NCBI GenBank assembly: GCA_002794705.1
Contig: PGTK01000005.1
Coordinates: forward strand, 144,064 to 208,063
Direction: 5' to 3'
Length of the DNA stretch: 64,000 nt
DNA from: Candidatus Thermofonsia Clade 1 bacterium
GTDB taxonomy: Bacteria > Chloroflexota > Anaerolineae > Aggregatilineales > UBA2796
Shown here: in pieces, positions 1 through 9,037 of the stretch
How positions within the stretch are numbered: position 1 is the first letter of the stretch
How the letters are laid out: every line of letters starts with the position of its first letter
Translations under genes and position numbers: made by a program
The notes under the pieces: generated by a model
What the model was told of the DNA's origin: nothing
The model's input: only the letters and a program-made list of their open reading frames with translations
Database searches by the model: none

Positions 1-2
1 CC

Positions 3-3000
3 GATGTAGATGGCAGCACGCTTGGCACGCCGTATACATGGCAATTCCGCACAGTTGCGCCGCAAATCCTCAGCGTTGCGCCACAAGGCGATCAGGTGCG
101 CCTAGAGAGCGAGATCACAGTTCGCTTCAATCAGGCAATGGATGAGAATAGCCTGCGCGAGGCATTTACGCTGCGCAACACAGCCAATGGCGCCAGCGTC
201 ATCGGCGTGCTGAGCCTAGAGAATGACGGCACGCTCCTGCGCTTCAAGCCTGCCTCGAAGTTGGCGCTAGAGACCACTTACCAAGCCAGCATCAGCGCGG
301 CAGCGCGGAGCGCCATTGGCGAGGCGATCCTGAGCAACCCACAGACCTTCACCTTCCGCACCTTGCCTTTGCCGCGTGTTGTGAGCAGCTTTCCCGCCAA
401 TCGAGAGCGCAACGTTCGCACGTTCAGCGGCGTCAGCATCGTTTACAGCACACTGATGGATCAGCAGAGCTTTGCTGAGCGAGTCAGCATTGAGTCAAAG
501 CCTGAGCAGCTGAGCCTGAGCGTGAGCGGCAACACGCTCTATCTCATTTTCCCTCCGTTGCCAGAGACGGACTACACAATTACGGTCGCTGCGGGCGTGG
601 CGGATATCTATGGCAATGCAGTGAACGAGCCGTTCGTGCTGCGTTTCCGTACAGCGCCAACTGATCCACAGCTGACCTTGCCCTTCCGCGATTGGATCAG
701 CCTGACCAATGCCTACCGTCCGCAGGCGGGCTTTCCCGCTGTCACGCTGAACTTGAGCGCGCTTGAATTGCAGCTGGCAAAACTGACTCCAGAAGAATTA
801 ATCGCGCTGAGCGGCAACACATACTATCCTGACCTGCGCAATTACCGTCCGCGCCAGCTTTTGCGCCAATGGACGCAGCCGATTGAGTCTGTGCGCAACC
901 GTTTTGTGCGCACAGACGTGAAATTGGCAGAAGACGGCGGCAAGTTGCCTTCAGGCATTTACTTCATCGAGCTATTTGCCCCGGAGTTCCGCCGCTTTCT
1001 GATGCCAAACATCCAAGAGCCGCGCAAGCACGTGCTAGCAGTCGTGACGGCGAACCTGACCGTCAAGCAGGCGCCGAAGGCGATTCACGTCTGGGCGCAT
1101 GACCTTGCCACAGGCGCGCCGCTCGCTGATCAGCCGATTAGCGCATACCATCTTGGGCGCAAGATCGCTGAAGGGCGCACCGACGCTGAAGGCATGGCAC
1201 GATTCGAGGTCGTGAGCAAGCCCGATAACTGGCAGGGCTATTGGTTGATCCTTGAGAGCGAGAGCGCTTTCGGCATTGCTCAGACCAACTGGCGCGATGG
1301 CAACTTTGAGCCTTACGCCTTTGAGGTGCAGCCCGATCTGCAGCCTGCCAAGACCGTCACTTATTTGTACACGGATCAGCCGATCTATCGTCCCGGACGC
1401 CCTGTCTATGTGCGCGGAGTCGTGCGCTTTCAAGATGACGTGACCTTCGCAGTGCCTCAAAATGAGCCGATTCAGGTCACCATCACTGAGCAGTCAAGCG
1501 GGCGTGAGGTTTACAGCCAAAGAGTGATGCTGAACGAATATGGCGCCTTCAGCACACAGTATGACTTGCCGCAGGATGCGCCGCTGGGCAGCTACGCCAT
1601 TCGCACGCAATTTCGCGGCGCACAGGGCTACTTGAGCTTCAGCGTTGCTGAATTTCGCCCACCTGAGTTCCTGACAACGGTCAGCACGGCGGAAAGGCGC
1701 TACGCCGATAGCGACCTGATCACAGCGACCATTGAATCGAAGTTCCTGTTCGGCGGAGCGGTCAGTGGCGCGGCTGTGCAATGGCAAGTGGTAGCGGATG
1801 CAGGCTTTTTCGGCATTCCGCGCCTGCCACGCTTGCTCTTCGGCGATGAATTCATCGGCGGACGTGGCGCTTATCAGCGCGTGGTGGCGCAAGGCACGGG
1901 CAAGCTCGATCCGCTTGGCAGGCTGGAGATTCGCTTCCCTGCTGATCTGGGCGAACACAAGATCGTGCAGGAATTCACCATTGAAGCGACCGTGACCGAT
2001 ATCTCGAATCAGAGCATCAGCGGACGCACCACTGTGACCGTCTTCCCTGCGACCGTGCTAGTCGGGTTGACGCCTGAATCGTATGTCGGGGTGGCGGGGC
2101 AGCCGCAGCGCGTCCAGATCGCCACGACGGACTGGGACGGCGCGCCTGTGCCGAATCAAGCAGTGACTGTGCGCGTGACTGAGCTTGCACGGCGCCAGAA
2201 TCCAAGCACTTTTGAGTGGACTCAGCAGCGCACGCCTGTAACAGAGACGCGCTTGATCACAGACTCAGAGGGCAAGGCGCTCTTCGAGTTCACGCCAGAG
2301 CGCGGCGGCTTGTTCGAGATCAGCGCTGAGACCCGCGATCCGCGTGAGCGCGTTGCCAGCAGCCGTTTCACGCTCTGGGTGCAGGGGAAGAATGCCATTC
2401 AGTGGCGGGGCGACGATCAGCGCTTGCAACTGGTGGCAGATCGCAAGGATACCTACCCAGTTGGCGAGACGGCGCGTATCCTGATTGCCTCGCCCTTTGA
2501 GGAGCGCGTTACAGCCCTGATCGCGGTTGAGCGCGCCGACATCTTGCAACACACAACGGTCACGTTTGAGGGCAGCTACACCTACGAGCTGCCAATTCAA
2601 GGTATTCACGCGCCGAATGTGTATGTCTCAGTCGTTTTGCTGCGTCCGAGTGGCTTGAATGGCGCGCTTGTGCCATCAGCCCGCTACGGCTTGATCAATT
2701 TGAGTGTCGAGGTGCAGCAACGGCTCAAGATCACAGCAACGCCCTCCGATACGCTGGCAGAGCCGAACAAGACCATCACTTTTGACTTCAAAGTGACTGA
2801 TCTGCGCGGCGAACCCGTTCAGGCTGAGCTGGGCGTCGCCCTGACTGACCTTGCCACGCTCAGCGTCGGCGCGCCCAACAGCTTGCCGATCTTTGAGGCG
2901 TTTTGGAGCAAGCGCGGACTTGCCATTGCCACGATCACAGCGCTCAATCGCTTGATTGACGGCATTGTGCCGCAGGGCGACATCGCTCAAGCGGAAGTGA

Positions 3001-5258
3001 TGATGATGGCGCGTGGCGGCGTTGGTGAGCCGCCAATGGCTGCGCCGCCCCTCTCAGAGCAGGGCGAACTAGCTGAGGGCGACGCCGCTAAAGCCGCTGA
3101 GACACAGCCCGCTGTCCGCAAGGACTTCATAGACACGCCGCTGTGGTTGCCAAGCCTCATCACAGCGCCCGACGGCACTGCCCGCGCTACCATCACCCTG
3201 CCCGATAACCTGACCACATGGCGTCTCGATGTGCGCGGCATCTCCGCCCAGACCTTCGTGGGCGACACGACACTCGACATCGTCTCGACCAAGCCGCTCT
3301 TGGTGCGCCCTGCCACGCCGCGCTTCTTTGTGGTGGGCGATGAGACGGAATTGGCTGTGGTGATCAATAACAACACTGATCGTGACCTTGAAACAACGGT
3401 CAGGCTGATCGCCGAAGGCGTGACCTTGCGCGCTGAGCCGCAACAGATCGTGACTGTCCCTGCCAATGGGCGAGTCCGTGTGGCGTGGTTAGCCGTTGTG
3501 AACGACGTCCCAGCAGTTGACCTGACCTTCAGCGCGGTCAGTGGACAGTTCGGCGATGCTAGCAAGCCTGCCGTCGGTTTGGGCGATGAGCGCCTGTTGC
3601 CCGTCTACCGCTACTTGGCGCCCGATTTCAATGCGACGGCGGGCAGTCTGCGGCAGCCGAGCAGCCGCACCGAGGGTATTCTGGTGCCAAGCGCCGATCT
3701 TGCGCCCACAGGCACACTGACCGTGCGCTTGAGTCCTTCGCTAGCGGCGGCGACGCTTGATACGTTGCGCGCCCTTGAGAATTTCCCCTATGACTGCATT
3801 GAGCAGATCGTCTCACGCTTTTTGCCCAATGCTGTGACCTATCGCGCCCTGCAGCGGCTTGGCTTAGCTGATGAAAAGCTGCGCGCTGACCTTGAAAAAG
3901 CGCTACGCGAGGCGCTTGAGAGACTCCGACGCGAGCAGAAGCCCAACGGCGGCTGGGGCTGGTACTACAACGAAGAATCCAATCCTCTAGTGACCGCCTA
4001 TGCGCTGCTCGGCTTGGTCGAGGCGCGTGAGGCAGACCTGAGCGTGCCAAGCGACATGATCAACCGCGCCATTGCCTTCCTGCAGACGCACTTGCCCGAC
4101 TTTGTGCAACAGACGCCTGAGTGGGAGCTAAATCGCGGTGCGTTCGTGCTGTACGTCTTGGCGCGCTCAGGCAATCCGAATGTGCAGGCGCTCAACTCGC
4201 TCTTCACGTGGCGCGAGAAACTGGCGCTCTACGCACGCGGTTTCCTTGCGCAGGCGTACGGTCTTGCGCGTGGTGCCGTCGGCGCTCAGGCGCGGATTGA
4301 TGCGCTGCTCAGCGATGTTCAATCTGCGGCAATTGTCAGCGCAACGGGCATTCACTGGGAAGAATCCTACCGCGATTGGTGGAACTGGAGCAGTGATACG
4401 CGCACCACAGCGATCCTGCTGCAAACGTTAGTGACCTTCACGCCTGAGAGCGCCCTGATCCCAAACGTTATCCGTTGGCTGATGGTGACGCGGCGCGCCG
4501 ACGCATGGGAGACAACGCAAGAATCGGCGTGGGCAGTCATGGCGCTCACCAGCTGGATGTTGGCAAGCGGCGAGCTAAAAGCTGACTACACATACACGGT
4601 CAGCTTGAACGGCGAGGGGCGCTTTGAGGGCGTGGGCAACGCCGAGACCCTCAAGCAGACCGAGACGCTAGAGATCGCCGTTGAGACGCTTTTGCGCGAG
4701 CAGGTCAATCGCCTGACCTTCCAGCACAAGGCGGGCGAGGGCGCGCTCTACTATACAGCGACGCTAAACGTCAAGCAGCCTGTGGAGGCGATCCAGCCCA
4801 CAGATCGCGGCATTCGCCTTGTGCGCACTTACTACGATGCTCAAGGCAAGCCGATCACTGAGGCAAAAGTGGGCGATGTGATCACGGTCGCACTGGAGAT
4901 CACAGCGGCGCACGATCTGTACTATGTTGTGATCAACGATCCGATCCCAGCAGGCACAGAGGCGATTGATCGCTCACTGCAAACGACGGCACAGATCGGT
5001 CAGCGCCCGGAGCTAGTCCCAACAGAGGCGTCGTATCGCTTTATGTGGGGCTGGTGGTACTTCAGCCATACGCAGCTGCGCACAGATCGCGTAGTGCTCT
5101 CTGCCAGCTATCTGCCACGCGGCACTTACCGCTACGTCTACCAGATTCAGGCGACATCGGCGGGCGTCTACCGCGTGATTCCGCCGCACGGCAACGAATT
5201 TTACTTCCCGGAGGTCTTTGGGCGCGGCGCAGGCAGTCTGTTCACGGTCAAGCCGTGA
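3..5258 (+). CDS. bacterial alpha-2-macroglobulin family protein, 5' end outside window
   Basis: The reading frame is open from the left edge (codons begin at base 3), so the signal peptide and true start are missing; about 1750 residues are visible. The N-terminal part holds tandem Ig-like (Big_5-type) domains, followed by macroglobulin-like beta domains. A Gly/Met/Ala/Pro-rich stretch near bases 3000-3110 sits where the protease bait region is expected. The thioester motif C-I-E-Q is present (Cys codon 3795-3797), so covalent trapping chemistry is probably retained. The alpha/alpha thioester domain and a C-terminal receptor-type beta domain follow. Family members trap or inhibit attacking proteases outside the membrane. 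It usually pairs with a penicillin-binding protein gene (pbpC); none is visible here, but it could lie upstream. Ends before a strong hairpin shared with the convergent desaturase gene. Confidence 0.93.
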   Translation, partial: DVDGSTLGTPYTWQFRTVAPQILSVAPQGDQVRLESEITVRFNQAMDENSLREAFTLRNTANGASVIGVLSLENDGTLLRFKPASKLALETTYQASISAAARSAIGEAILSNPQTFTFRTLPLPRVVSSFPANRERNVRTFSGVSIVYSTLMDQQSFAERVSIESKPEQLSLSVSGNTLYLIFPPLPETDYTITVAAGVADIYGNAVNEPFVLRFRTAPTDPQLTLPFRDWISLTNAYRPQAGFPAVTLNLSALELQLAKLTPEELIALSGNTYYPDLRNYRPRQLLRQWTQPIESVRNRFVRTDVKLAEDGGKLPSGIYFIELFAPEFRRFLMPNIQEPRKHVLAVVTANLTVKQAPKAIHVWAHDLATGAPLADQPISAYHLGRKIAEGRTDAEGMARFEVVSKPDNWQGYWLILESESAFGIAQTNWRDGNFEPYAFEVQPDLQPAKTVTYLYTDQPIYRPGRPVYVRGVVRFQDDVTFAVPQNEPIQVTITEQSSGREVYSQRVMLNEYGAFSTQYDLPQDAPLGSYAIRTQFRGAQGYLSFSVAEFRPPEFLTTVSTAERRYADSDLITATIESKFLFGGAVSGAAVQWQVVADAGFFGIPRLPRLLFGDEFIGGRGAYQRVVAQGTGKLDPLGRLEIRFPADLGEHKIVQEFTIEATVTDISNQSISGRTTVTVFPATVLVGLTPESYVGVAGQPQRVQIATTDWDGAPVPNQAVTVRVTELARRQNPSTFEWTQQRTPVTETRLITDSEGKALFEFTPERGGLFEISAETRDPRERVASSRFTLWVQGKNAIQWRGDDQRLQLVADRKDTYPVGETARILIASPFEERVTALIAVERADILQHTTVTFEGSYTYELPIQGIHAPNVYVSVVLLRPSGLNGALVPSARYGLINLSVEVQQRLKITATPSDTLAEPNKTITFDFKVTDLRGEPVQAELGVALTDLATLSVGAPNSLPIFEAFWSKRGLAIATITALNRLIDGIVPQGDIAQAEVMMMARGGVGEPPMAAPPLSEQGELAEGDAAKAAETQPAVRKDFIDTPLWLPSLITAPDGTARATITLPDNLTTWRLDVRGISAQTFVGDTTLDIVSTKPLLVRPATPRFFVVGDETELAVVINNNTDRDLETTVRLIAEGVTLRAEPQQIVTVPANGRVRVAWLAVVNDVPAVDLTFSAVSGQFGDASKPAVGLGDERLLPVYRYLAPDFNATAGSLRQPSSRTEGILVPSADLAPTGTLTVRLSPSLAAATLDTLRALENFPYDCIEQIVSRFLPNAVTYRALQRLGLADEKLRADLEKALREALERLRREQKPNGGWGWYYNEESNPLVTAYALLGLVEAREADLSVPSDMINRAIAFLQTHLPDFVQQTPEWELNRGAFVLYVLARSGNPNVQALNSLFTWREKLALYARGFLAQAYGLARGAVGAQARIDALLSDVQSAAIVSATGIHWEESYRDWWNWSSDTRTTAILLQTLVTFTPESALIPNVIRWLMVTRRADAWETTQESAWAVMALTSWMLASGELKADYTYTVSLNGEGRFEGVGNAETLKQTETLEIAVETLLREQVNRLTFQHKAGEGALYYTATLNVKQPVEAIQPTDRGIRLVRTYYDAQGKPITEAKVGDVITVALEITAAHDLYYVVINDPIPAGTEAIDRSLQTTAQIGQRPELVPTEASYRFMWGWWYFSHTQLRTDRVVLSASYLPRGTYRYVYQIQATSAGVYRVIPPHGNEFYFPEVFGRGAGSLFTVKP

Positions 5259-5280
5259 AACGCGCTCGCGCAATCGCCTG

Positions 5281-5323
5281 AAAAGCGACTTGCCCTTGCC
5301 ATGCGGCAAGGGCAAGCGTTTGC
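5281..5323. terminator. bidirectional hairpin between convergent genes
   Basis: A perfect 12-bp stem (5289-5300 with 5305-5316) with an ATGC loop lies between the stops of the macroglobulin (+) and desaturase (-) genes. Past a bulged A the stem extends by GCG/CGT, with short A and T runs on both sides (AAAA at left, TTT at right). This suits a terminator working in both directions. Confidence 0.7.
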
Positions 5324-5337
5324 GCAGCAGATGCGAG

Positions 5338-6324
5338 TCAGTCTTGGGCAGATTCCTGCGCTGACTCTTGGGCTTGACGTTCGCGGCGGGCGGCAAGCTG
5401 TGCCGCGATCTTGCCCAGCCGTGTGTGGTGCTTGACGATTTGCTGCTGCGCCTCACGCGCCTCAGCATAGGTGGGATGTAGCTCTTTGACGCGCCAATAT
5501 TTCAAGACTACATCAATCACCTGTGAGTAGAATTGCTCCGGTCCGTAGATGTTGGCAATGCGCACGCGATCAGCGCGCTCCTGATAGCCGGGCGAGCCGC
5601 GTCCGGGCATCTCAAACTTGAGCAAGACATCCGCCACGGGGTAGACACAGTTGGGATCAGCCTCAAGGTGCAGCTTGACAGCGTCACGGTAGAAGGTGTA
5701 ATGCAGCGTCTCATCTTTTGCTAAGCGGCGCAGCAGGCGTGCGAGGTGCGGGTCTTCTTTTTCAGCCGCCTGAGCTACATTCAAGTAGTAAATCTGCGTA
5801 GCGCGCTCTTGGATCGCCGTGTAAACAAGCGCCTGCAGCGGATCGTAGAGCAAATCAGCCGACATCAGCCCGGCTCTAATCACTTGCTTGCGCAGCGCGG
5901 CGCGGGCGCGCGGATCGCCATTGCGCCCTACGAACAGATACGTCTCTAAGAGCAGCGAGTGCGCGTCTTCCTCACTTGTCCAAGTGTGGACGAACTCCAG
6001 CAGCACGCTCCAAGAGCCTTTGAAAATAGCGTGCAGTGCTGTGGTGAACCATGGCAAGTTGACCTCTGTAAAGACAGCTAGCTCGATCGCACTTAAAATG
6101 GTCGGGGAGAGGCGCGGAATGGACTCCGGGGCGCGTTGAAATTCCTCTAGTGGGATGTAATCGCTATATGCCCAGTCAATATTTCGAGCGCGCTCATTAT
6201 GCTGATCGAATAACTCGCGCAGGCGCGGCTCCAAAGATGGGATCAGTTGTGCAATTGCCACGTGATGTTCACCCTCACTCACTTGCATAAGACCAACAGG
6301 CGTCAGCAGGGCAGTGCTGCTCAC
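5338..6324 (-). CDS. acyl-[ACP] desaturase (di-iron, soluble)
   Basis: 328 residues, matching the soluble stearoyl-ACP desaturase family (FA_desaturase_2), which inserts a double bond into an acyl chain carried on ACP using O2 and reduced ferredoxin. Expected di-iron ligands are visible: E87, E119-x2-H122, E173 and E205-x2-H208. The C-terminus is rich in Arg/Gln/Glu and probably disordered. The gene stands alone on the minus strand, back to back with the TspO-like gene and convergent with the macroglobulin gene. It implies an aerobic lifestyle and unsaturated membrane lipids, in line with the succinate dehydrogenase operon in this window. The chosen ATG at 6324 gives a normal N-terminus, though the SD is weak. 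Confidence 0.9.
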   Translation of the reverse strand: MSSTALLTPVGLMQVSEGEHHVAIAQLIPSLEPRLRELFDQHNERARNIDWAYSDYIPLEEFQRAPESIPRLSPTILSAIELAVFTEVNLPWFTTALHAIFKGSWSVLLEFVHTWTSEEDAHSLLLETYLFVGRNGDPRARAALRKQVIRAGLMSADLLYDPLQALVYTAIQERATQIYYLNVAQAAEKEDPHLARLLRRLAKDETLHYTFYRDAVKLHLEADPNCVYPVADVLLKFEMPGRGSPGYQERADRVRIANIYGPEQFYSQVIDVVLKYWRVKELHPTYAEAREAQQQIVKHHTRLGKIAAQLAARRERQAQESAQESAQD

Positions 6325-6418
6325 GCCCTAGTTTTTAACCGATCTGCGGCATTCTTGCCAAGTGTGGGCAGGTTTCCATGCCTTAGCCTAAAATCTGTTA
6401 GGGAAAGGACGGCAAGCC

Positions 6419-7207
6419 ATGAAAACAACCTTCGGCATACGGCATGTGGCAGTGATCGCAGCGTTCCTTGCTACGCTGGTCATGAATTTTCTCTCGCAGG
6501 GAGCGGCGAGTTTCAACCTCACGCTCTTCCCGCGCACAGTGGCGGAGCTTGGTGAACTCTACCCGATCTACTTCCTGCCTGCGGGCTACGTTTTCGCCAT
6601 CTGGGGCGCGATCTATCTCGGTCTGGGCGCCTTTGTGGTCTATCACAACGGCATGGGCAGAGTCAATCCGCTCATGCGGCGCGTCGGCTGGCTGTTCGTG
6701 GTCACGTGCCTTGCCAACATGGCGTGGCTGATCCTGTTTCTAAACGAGCAGTTCGCCCTCAGCACGCTCGCCATGCTGACCTTGCTTGGCGCGCTGATCG
6801 CTATCTACCAAATTCAAGAGATCGGCTTGCGAACAGTCACGCCGACTGTCCGTTGGATGACGCACGTCCCCTTCAGCATCTATCTGGGCTGGATCACAGT
6901 GGCGACTGTGGCAAACGTCACTTATGTGCTGTTCGACGCGCAATGGGACGGCTTCGGGATCAGTGGCGAACTCTGGGCAGCGCTCATGATGGCAGTGGCG
7001 GCATTTATCACAGCGTTGATGATAGCCCGTCGGCGCGATGTTGCCTACGCACTCGTGGTGATCTGGGCGCTGATCGGCATCATCGTGCGCTATCCGAATG
7101 TGACGGTTGTGGCATTGGCAGCCGCCATTGCAGCTGGACTGATCGCAGTGCTGATCGCCCTGCAATCGCTGCAGCGCAGGACGCCCCGCGCCTCACTTCA
7201 AGCCTGA
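6419..7207 (+). CDS. TspO/MBR-like tryptophan-rich sensory protein homologue
   Basis: 262 residues, almost entirely hydrophobic, with about seven predicted membrane segments. The pattern around residues 55-75 (PAGYVFAIWGxIYLGLG) is typical of the larger bacterial proteins annotated as tryptophan-rich sensory protein, distantly related to TspO. Substrate and role are unknown; family members are linked to porphyrin binding, light or oxygen responses. An AAAGGA Shine-Dalgarno lies 10 bases before the ATG and a TAAAAT -10-like box at 6389-6394. The 3' end overlaps the convergent permease gene by 15 bases. Confidence 0.8.
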   Translation: MKTTFGIRHVAVIAAFLATLVMNFLSQGAASFNLTLFPRTVAELGELYPIYFLPAGYVFAIWGAIYLGLGAFVVYHNGMGRVNPLMRRVGWLFVVTCLANMAWLILFLNEQFALSTLAMLTLLGALIAIYQIQEIGLRTVTPTVRWMTHVPFSIYLGWITVATVANVTYVLFDAQWDGFGISGELWAALMMAVAAFITALMIARRRDVAYALVVIWALIGIIVRYPNVTVVALAAAIAAGLIAVLIALQSLQRRTPRASLQA

Positions 7208-8029
7208 GCGTACAAAACTGTTGATAAATTGCCGCTGAAAGATCATGAACAGGATCATCAGCGGGAAGATCACCACCAGCACACCCGCCGTGATCTGCCC
7301 GTAGAGCGCCCCGACCTCACTGGTGCGCAACACGCGGCTCAAGCCAATGGTCAGCGGGCGATTCTCGCTGCTCTGCGTGACGATCATGGGCCACAGGAAC
7401 TCGTTCCAGCGCGTGGTGACCGAAACCAAACTGAAAGCAACCAGTGATGGAATCGAGGGCGGCAAATAGACGTTCCATAGCACGCCGAACCAGCCGCAGC
7501 CGTCAATGCGCGCCGCATCTTCCAGCTCTAGCGGTACCTGTTTGAAGGCTTGGCGCATCAGGAATGTGCCGAATGCCGATCCCATGTAAGGTAGCATCAG
7601 CGCCCACATCGTATCGTAAAGACCCAATGCGCTGATGGTGGCAAAGTTCGGCACGATCAGCACAGCTGCTGGGATCATCAGCTGGATCAGGATCAAGCCG
7701 AAAAACAGGCGCTTGCCCCAAAAGCGCATCCGCGCGAAGGCATAGGCGGCAAGCGTGATGGTGATGACCTGCACCAGCAGCACGCCGAAGACGAAACGCA
7801 GCGTCGCGTAGAAATGCTCGCCCCAGTTGGTCACACGCGCCACATTCTGGAAGTTTTCAAGGGTCAGGCGGCTGCCGAAGAAAATATTGCCTGTCACAAT
7901 CGGCTCATTTTCAGGGCGGAAAGCGATCAGAACTGACCAAATGAGCGGGATCAGCCAGAAGATCGCAACGGCAATTAGGATAAGCGTGCCGAGCGTGCCG
8001 CTGACACGCCGCCACAGACTAGCTCTCAT
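7193..8029 (-). CDS. carbohydrate ABC transporter permease, MalG type
   Basis: 278 residues with six predicted membrane helices. The cytoplasmic EAA loop (EDAARIDGCGWFGVLWNVYLP) that docks the ATPase is clear, as is the C-terminal F-x-x-S-G-L-K end typical of MalG/UgpE-like subunits. It overlaps the upstream MalF-type gene by 11 bases, so translation is probably coupled. It would pair with that permease to form the import channel. The substrate cannot be read from sequence. No ATPase gene lies next to it; in many bacteria a shared MsmX/UgpC-type ATPase serves such importers. Confidence 0.92.
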   Translation of the reverse strand: MRASLWRRVSGTLGTLILIAVAIFWLIPLIWSVLIAFRPENEPIVTGNIFFGSRLTLENFQNVARVTNWGEHFYATLRFVFGVLLVQVITITLAAYAFARMRFWGKRLFFGLILIQLMIPAAVLIVPNFATISALGLYDTMWALMLPYMGSAFGTFLMRQAFKQVPLELEDAARIDGCGWFGVLWNVYLPPSIPSLVAFSLVSVTTRWNEFLWPMIVTQSSENRPLTIGLSRVLRTSEVGALYGQITAGVLVVIFPLMILFMIFQRQFINSFVRSGLK

Positions 8030-8972
8030 AGTATGTGCGCCGCTCCCACAGCCAGAAGTTAACCACAGTGAACACTAAAAGCGCCAACAGGATGATAACT
8101 GTGATCGCGCTCACATAGCCTTGATTGCGCGGCTCGTTGTACTTTTGGAAAACGAAATAGAGCAAGAGATTGCTGCGCTGAACCGGCTGCCCCTCGCCTA
8201 GCGCGAATAGGTGGTCAACCATTTGGAAGGAAGCGGCGATGCTGGTAGTCAGGATGAAAAGAGTTGTGCCTCCCAGCAGCGGGAAGGTGATTCGCCGAAT
8301 TTTTTGCCAAGCGCTTGCGCCGTCTAACTCAGCCGCCTCATAGATATCTTGGGATAAGCCCTGCAGCCCTGCCAAGTACATGATCATGCAGAAGCCCGCC
8401 TGTTTCCAGATCGAGACCATGATGATGGCGACTAGAGTCCAGTTAGGATCGCCGATCCATTTGATAGCGGGCAAGCCGAAGCTGCGCAAAATGGTGTTGA
8501 GTAAGCCGATTTGATCGGCATACAGGAAGGCGAAGATGCTGCCCGCGCCGATCATCGGGATCAGGACAGGATAAAAGAATGCGAAGCGAAATAGCCCTAG
8601 TCCGCGAATTTTGCGATTGAGCAGGATCGCCAAGAAAAAGCCAATTGCCATGCTGATCGGCACTGTGGTGAAGACATAGATCAGCGTATTGCCCGCAATG
8701 CGCAGGAAGTCAGCGCCCATGAGCGTATTTGGGTTGAACAGATCGAGGTAGTTCTGCAAACCGACGTAGCGCGTGGGAATGCGGACATTGCCGGGCTGAT
8801 ACAGGCTTTGGATCAGGGCGTTGGCAGTGGGCAACAGCGTGAAAAGGAAGACGAAGGCGAAGGTCGGTAGGATGAGCAGATAGGGCAAAATGCGTTGCCA
8901 CAAGCGTGCGTATTCGCTTGTGGAGAGGCTGCGCGCCGCACGGTAATTCAGGAAAACCTCAAGGTTGCTCAT
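8019..8972 (-). CDS. sugar ABC transporter permease, MalF type
   Basis: About 317 residues with six membrane segments and a good EAA loop (YEAAELDGASAWQKIRRITF). The ATG at 8972 is chosen although the frame stays open to 9032: the extra 20 residues look unlike a permease N-terminus, and that stretch is a perfect 11-bp hairpin with a U tract at transcript level. The start region has a CAGGA element 13 bases upstream. Second gene of the binding-protein/permease operon and partner of the MalG-type subunit. Confidence 0.9.
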   Translation of the reverse strand: MSNLEVFLNYRAARSLSTSEYARLWQRILPYLLILPTFAFVFLFTLLPTANALIQSLYQPGNVRIPTRYVGLQNYLDLFNPNTLMGADFLRIAGNTLIYVFTTVPISMAIGFFLAILLNRKIRGLGLFRFAFFYPVLIPMIGAGSIFAFLYADQIGLLNTILRSFGLPAIKWIGDPNWTLVAIIMVSIWKQAGFCMIMYLAGLQGLSQDIYEAAELDGASAWQKIRRITFPLLGGTTLFILTTSIAASFQMVDHLFALGEGQPVQRSNLLLYFVFQKYNEPRNQGYVSAITVIILLALLVFTVVNFWLWERRTYYES

Positions 8973-8991
8973 AGTAGTCGGCTCAATCCTG

Positions 8992-9030
8992 AAAAAGGCG
9001 CACGCTGCGCCAGCAGGTACAGCGTGCGCC
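8992..9030 (-). terminator. intra-operon terminator or attenuator hairpin between binding protein and permease genes
   Basis: Perfect 11-bp inverted repeat (8997-9007 with 9020-9030) with a 12-base loop, starting 8 bases after the binding-protein stop. On the minus strand the stem is followed at once by UUUUUC, the form of an intrinsic terminator. Because the permease genes follow, it probably acts as a partial terminator or a 3' end protector that keeps binding-protein mRNA in excess over permease mRNA. By position it recalls the stem-loop downstream of malE in E. coli. Confidence 0.75.
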
Positions 9031-9037
9031 AAACGGA

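Noticed and set aside
2987..3565. Minus-strand frame of 192 codons inside the macroglobulin gene
   Set aside because: Shadow frame of a clearly coding region; composition (Ser/Arg/Thr rich) and lack of motifs argue against it.
8973..9032. N-terminal extension of the MalF-type permease
   Set aside because: The segment is the terminator-like hairpin between cistrons, and the encoded residues do not look like a permease start.
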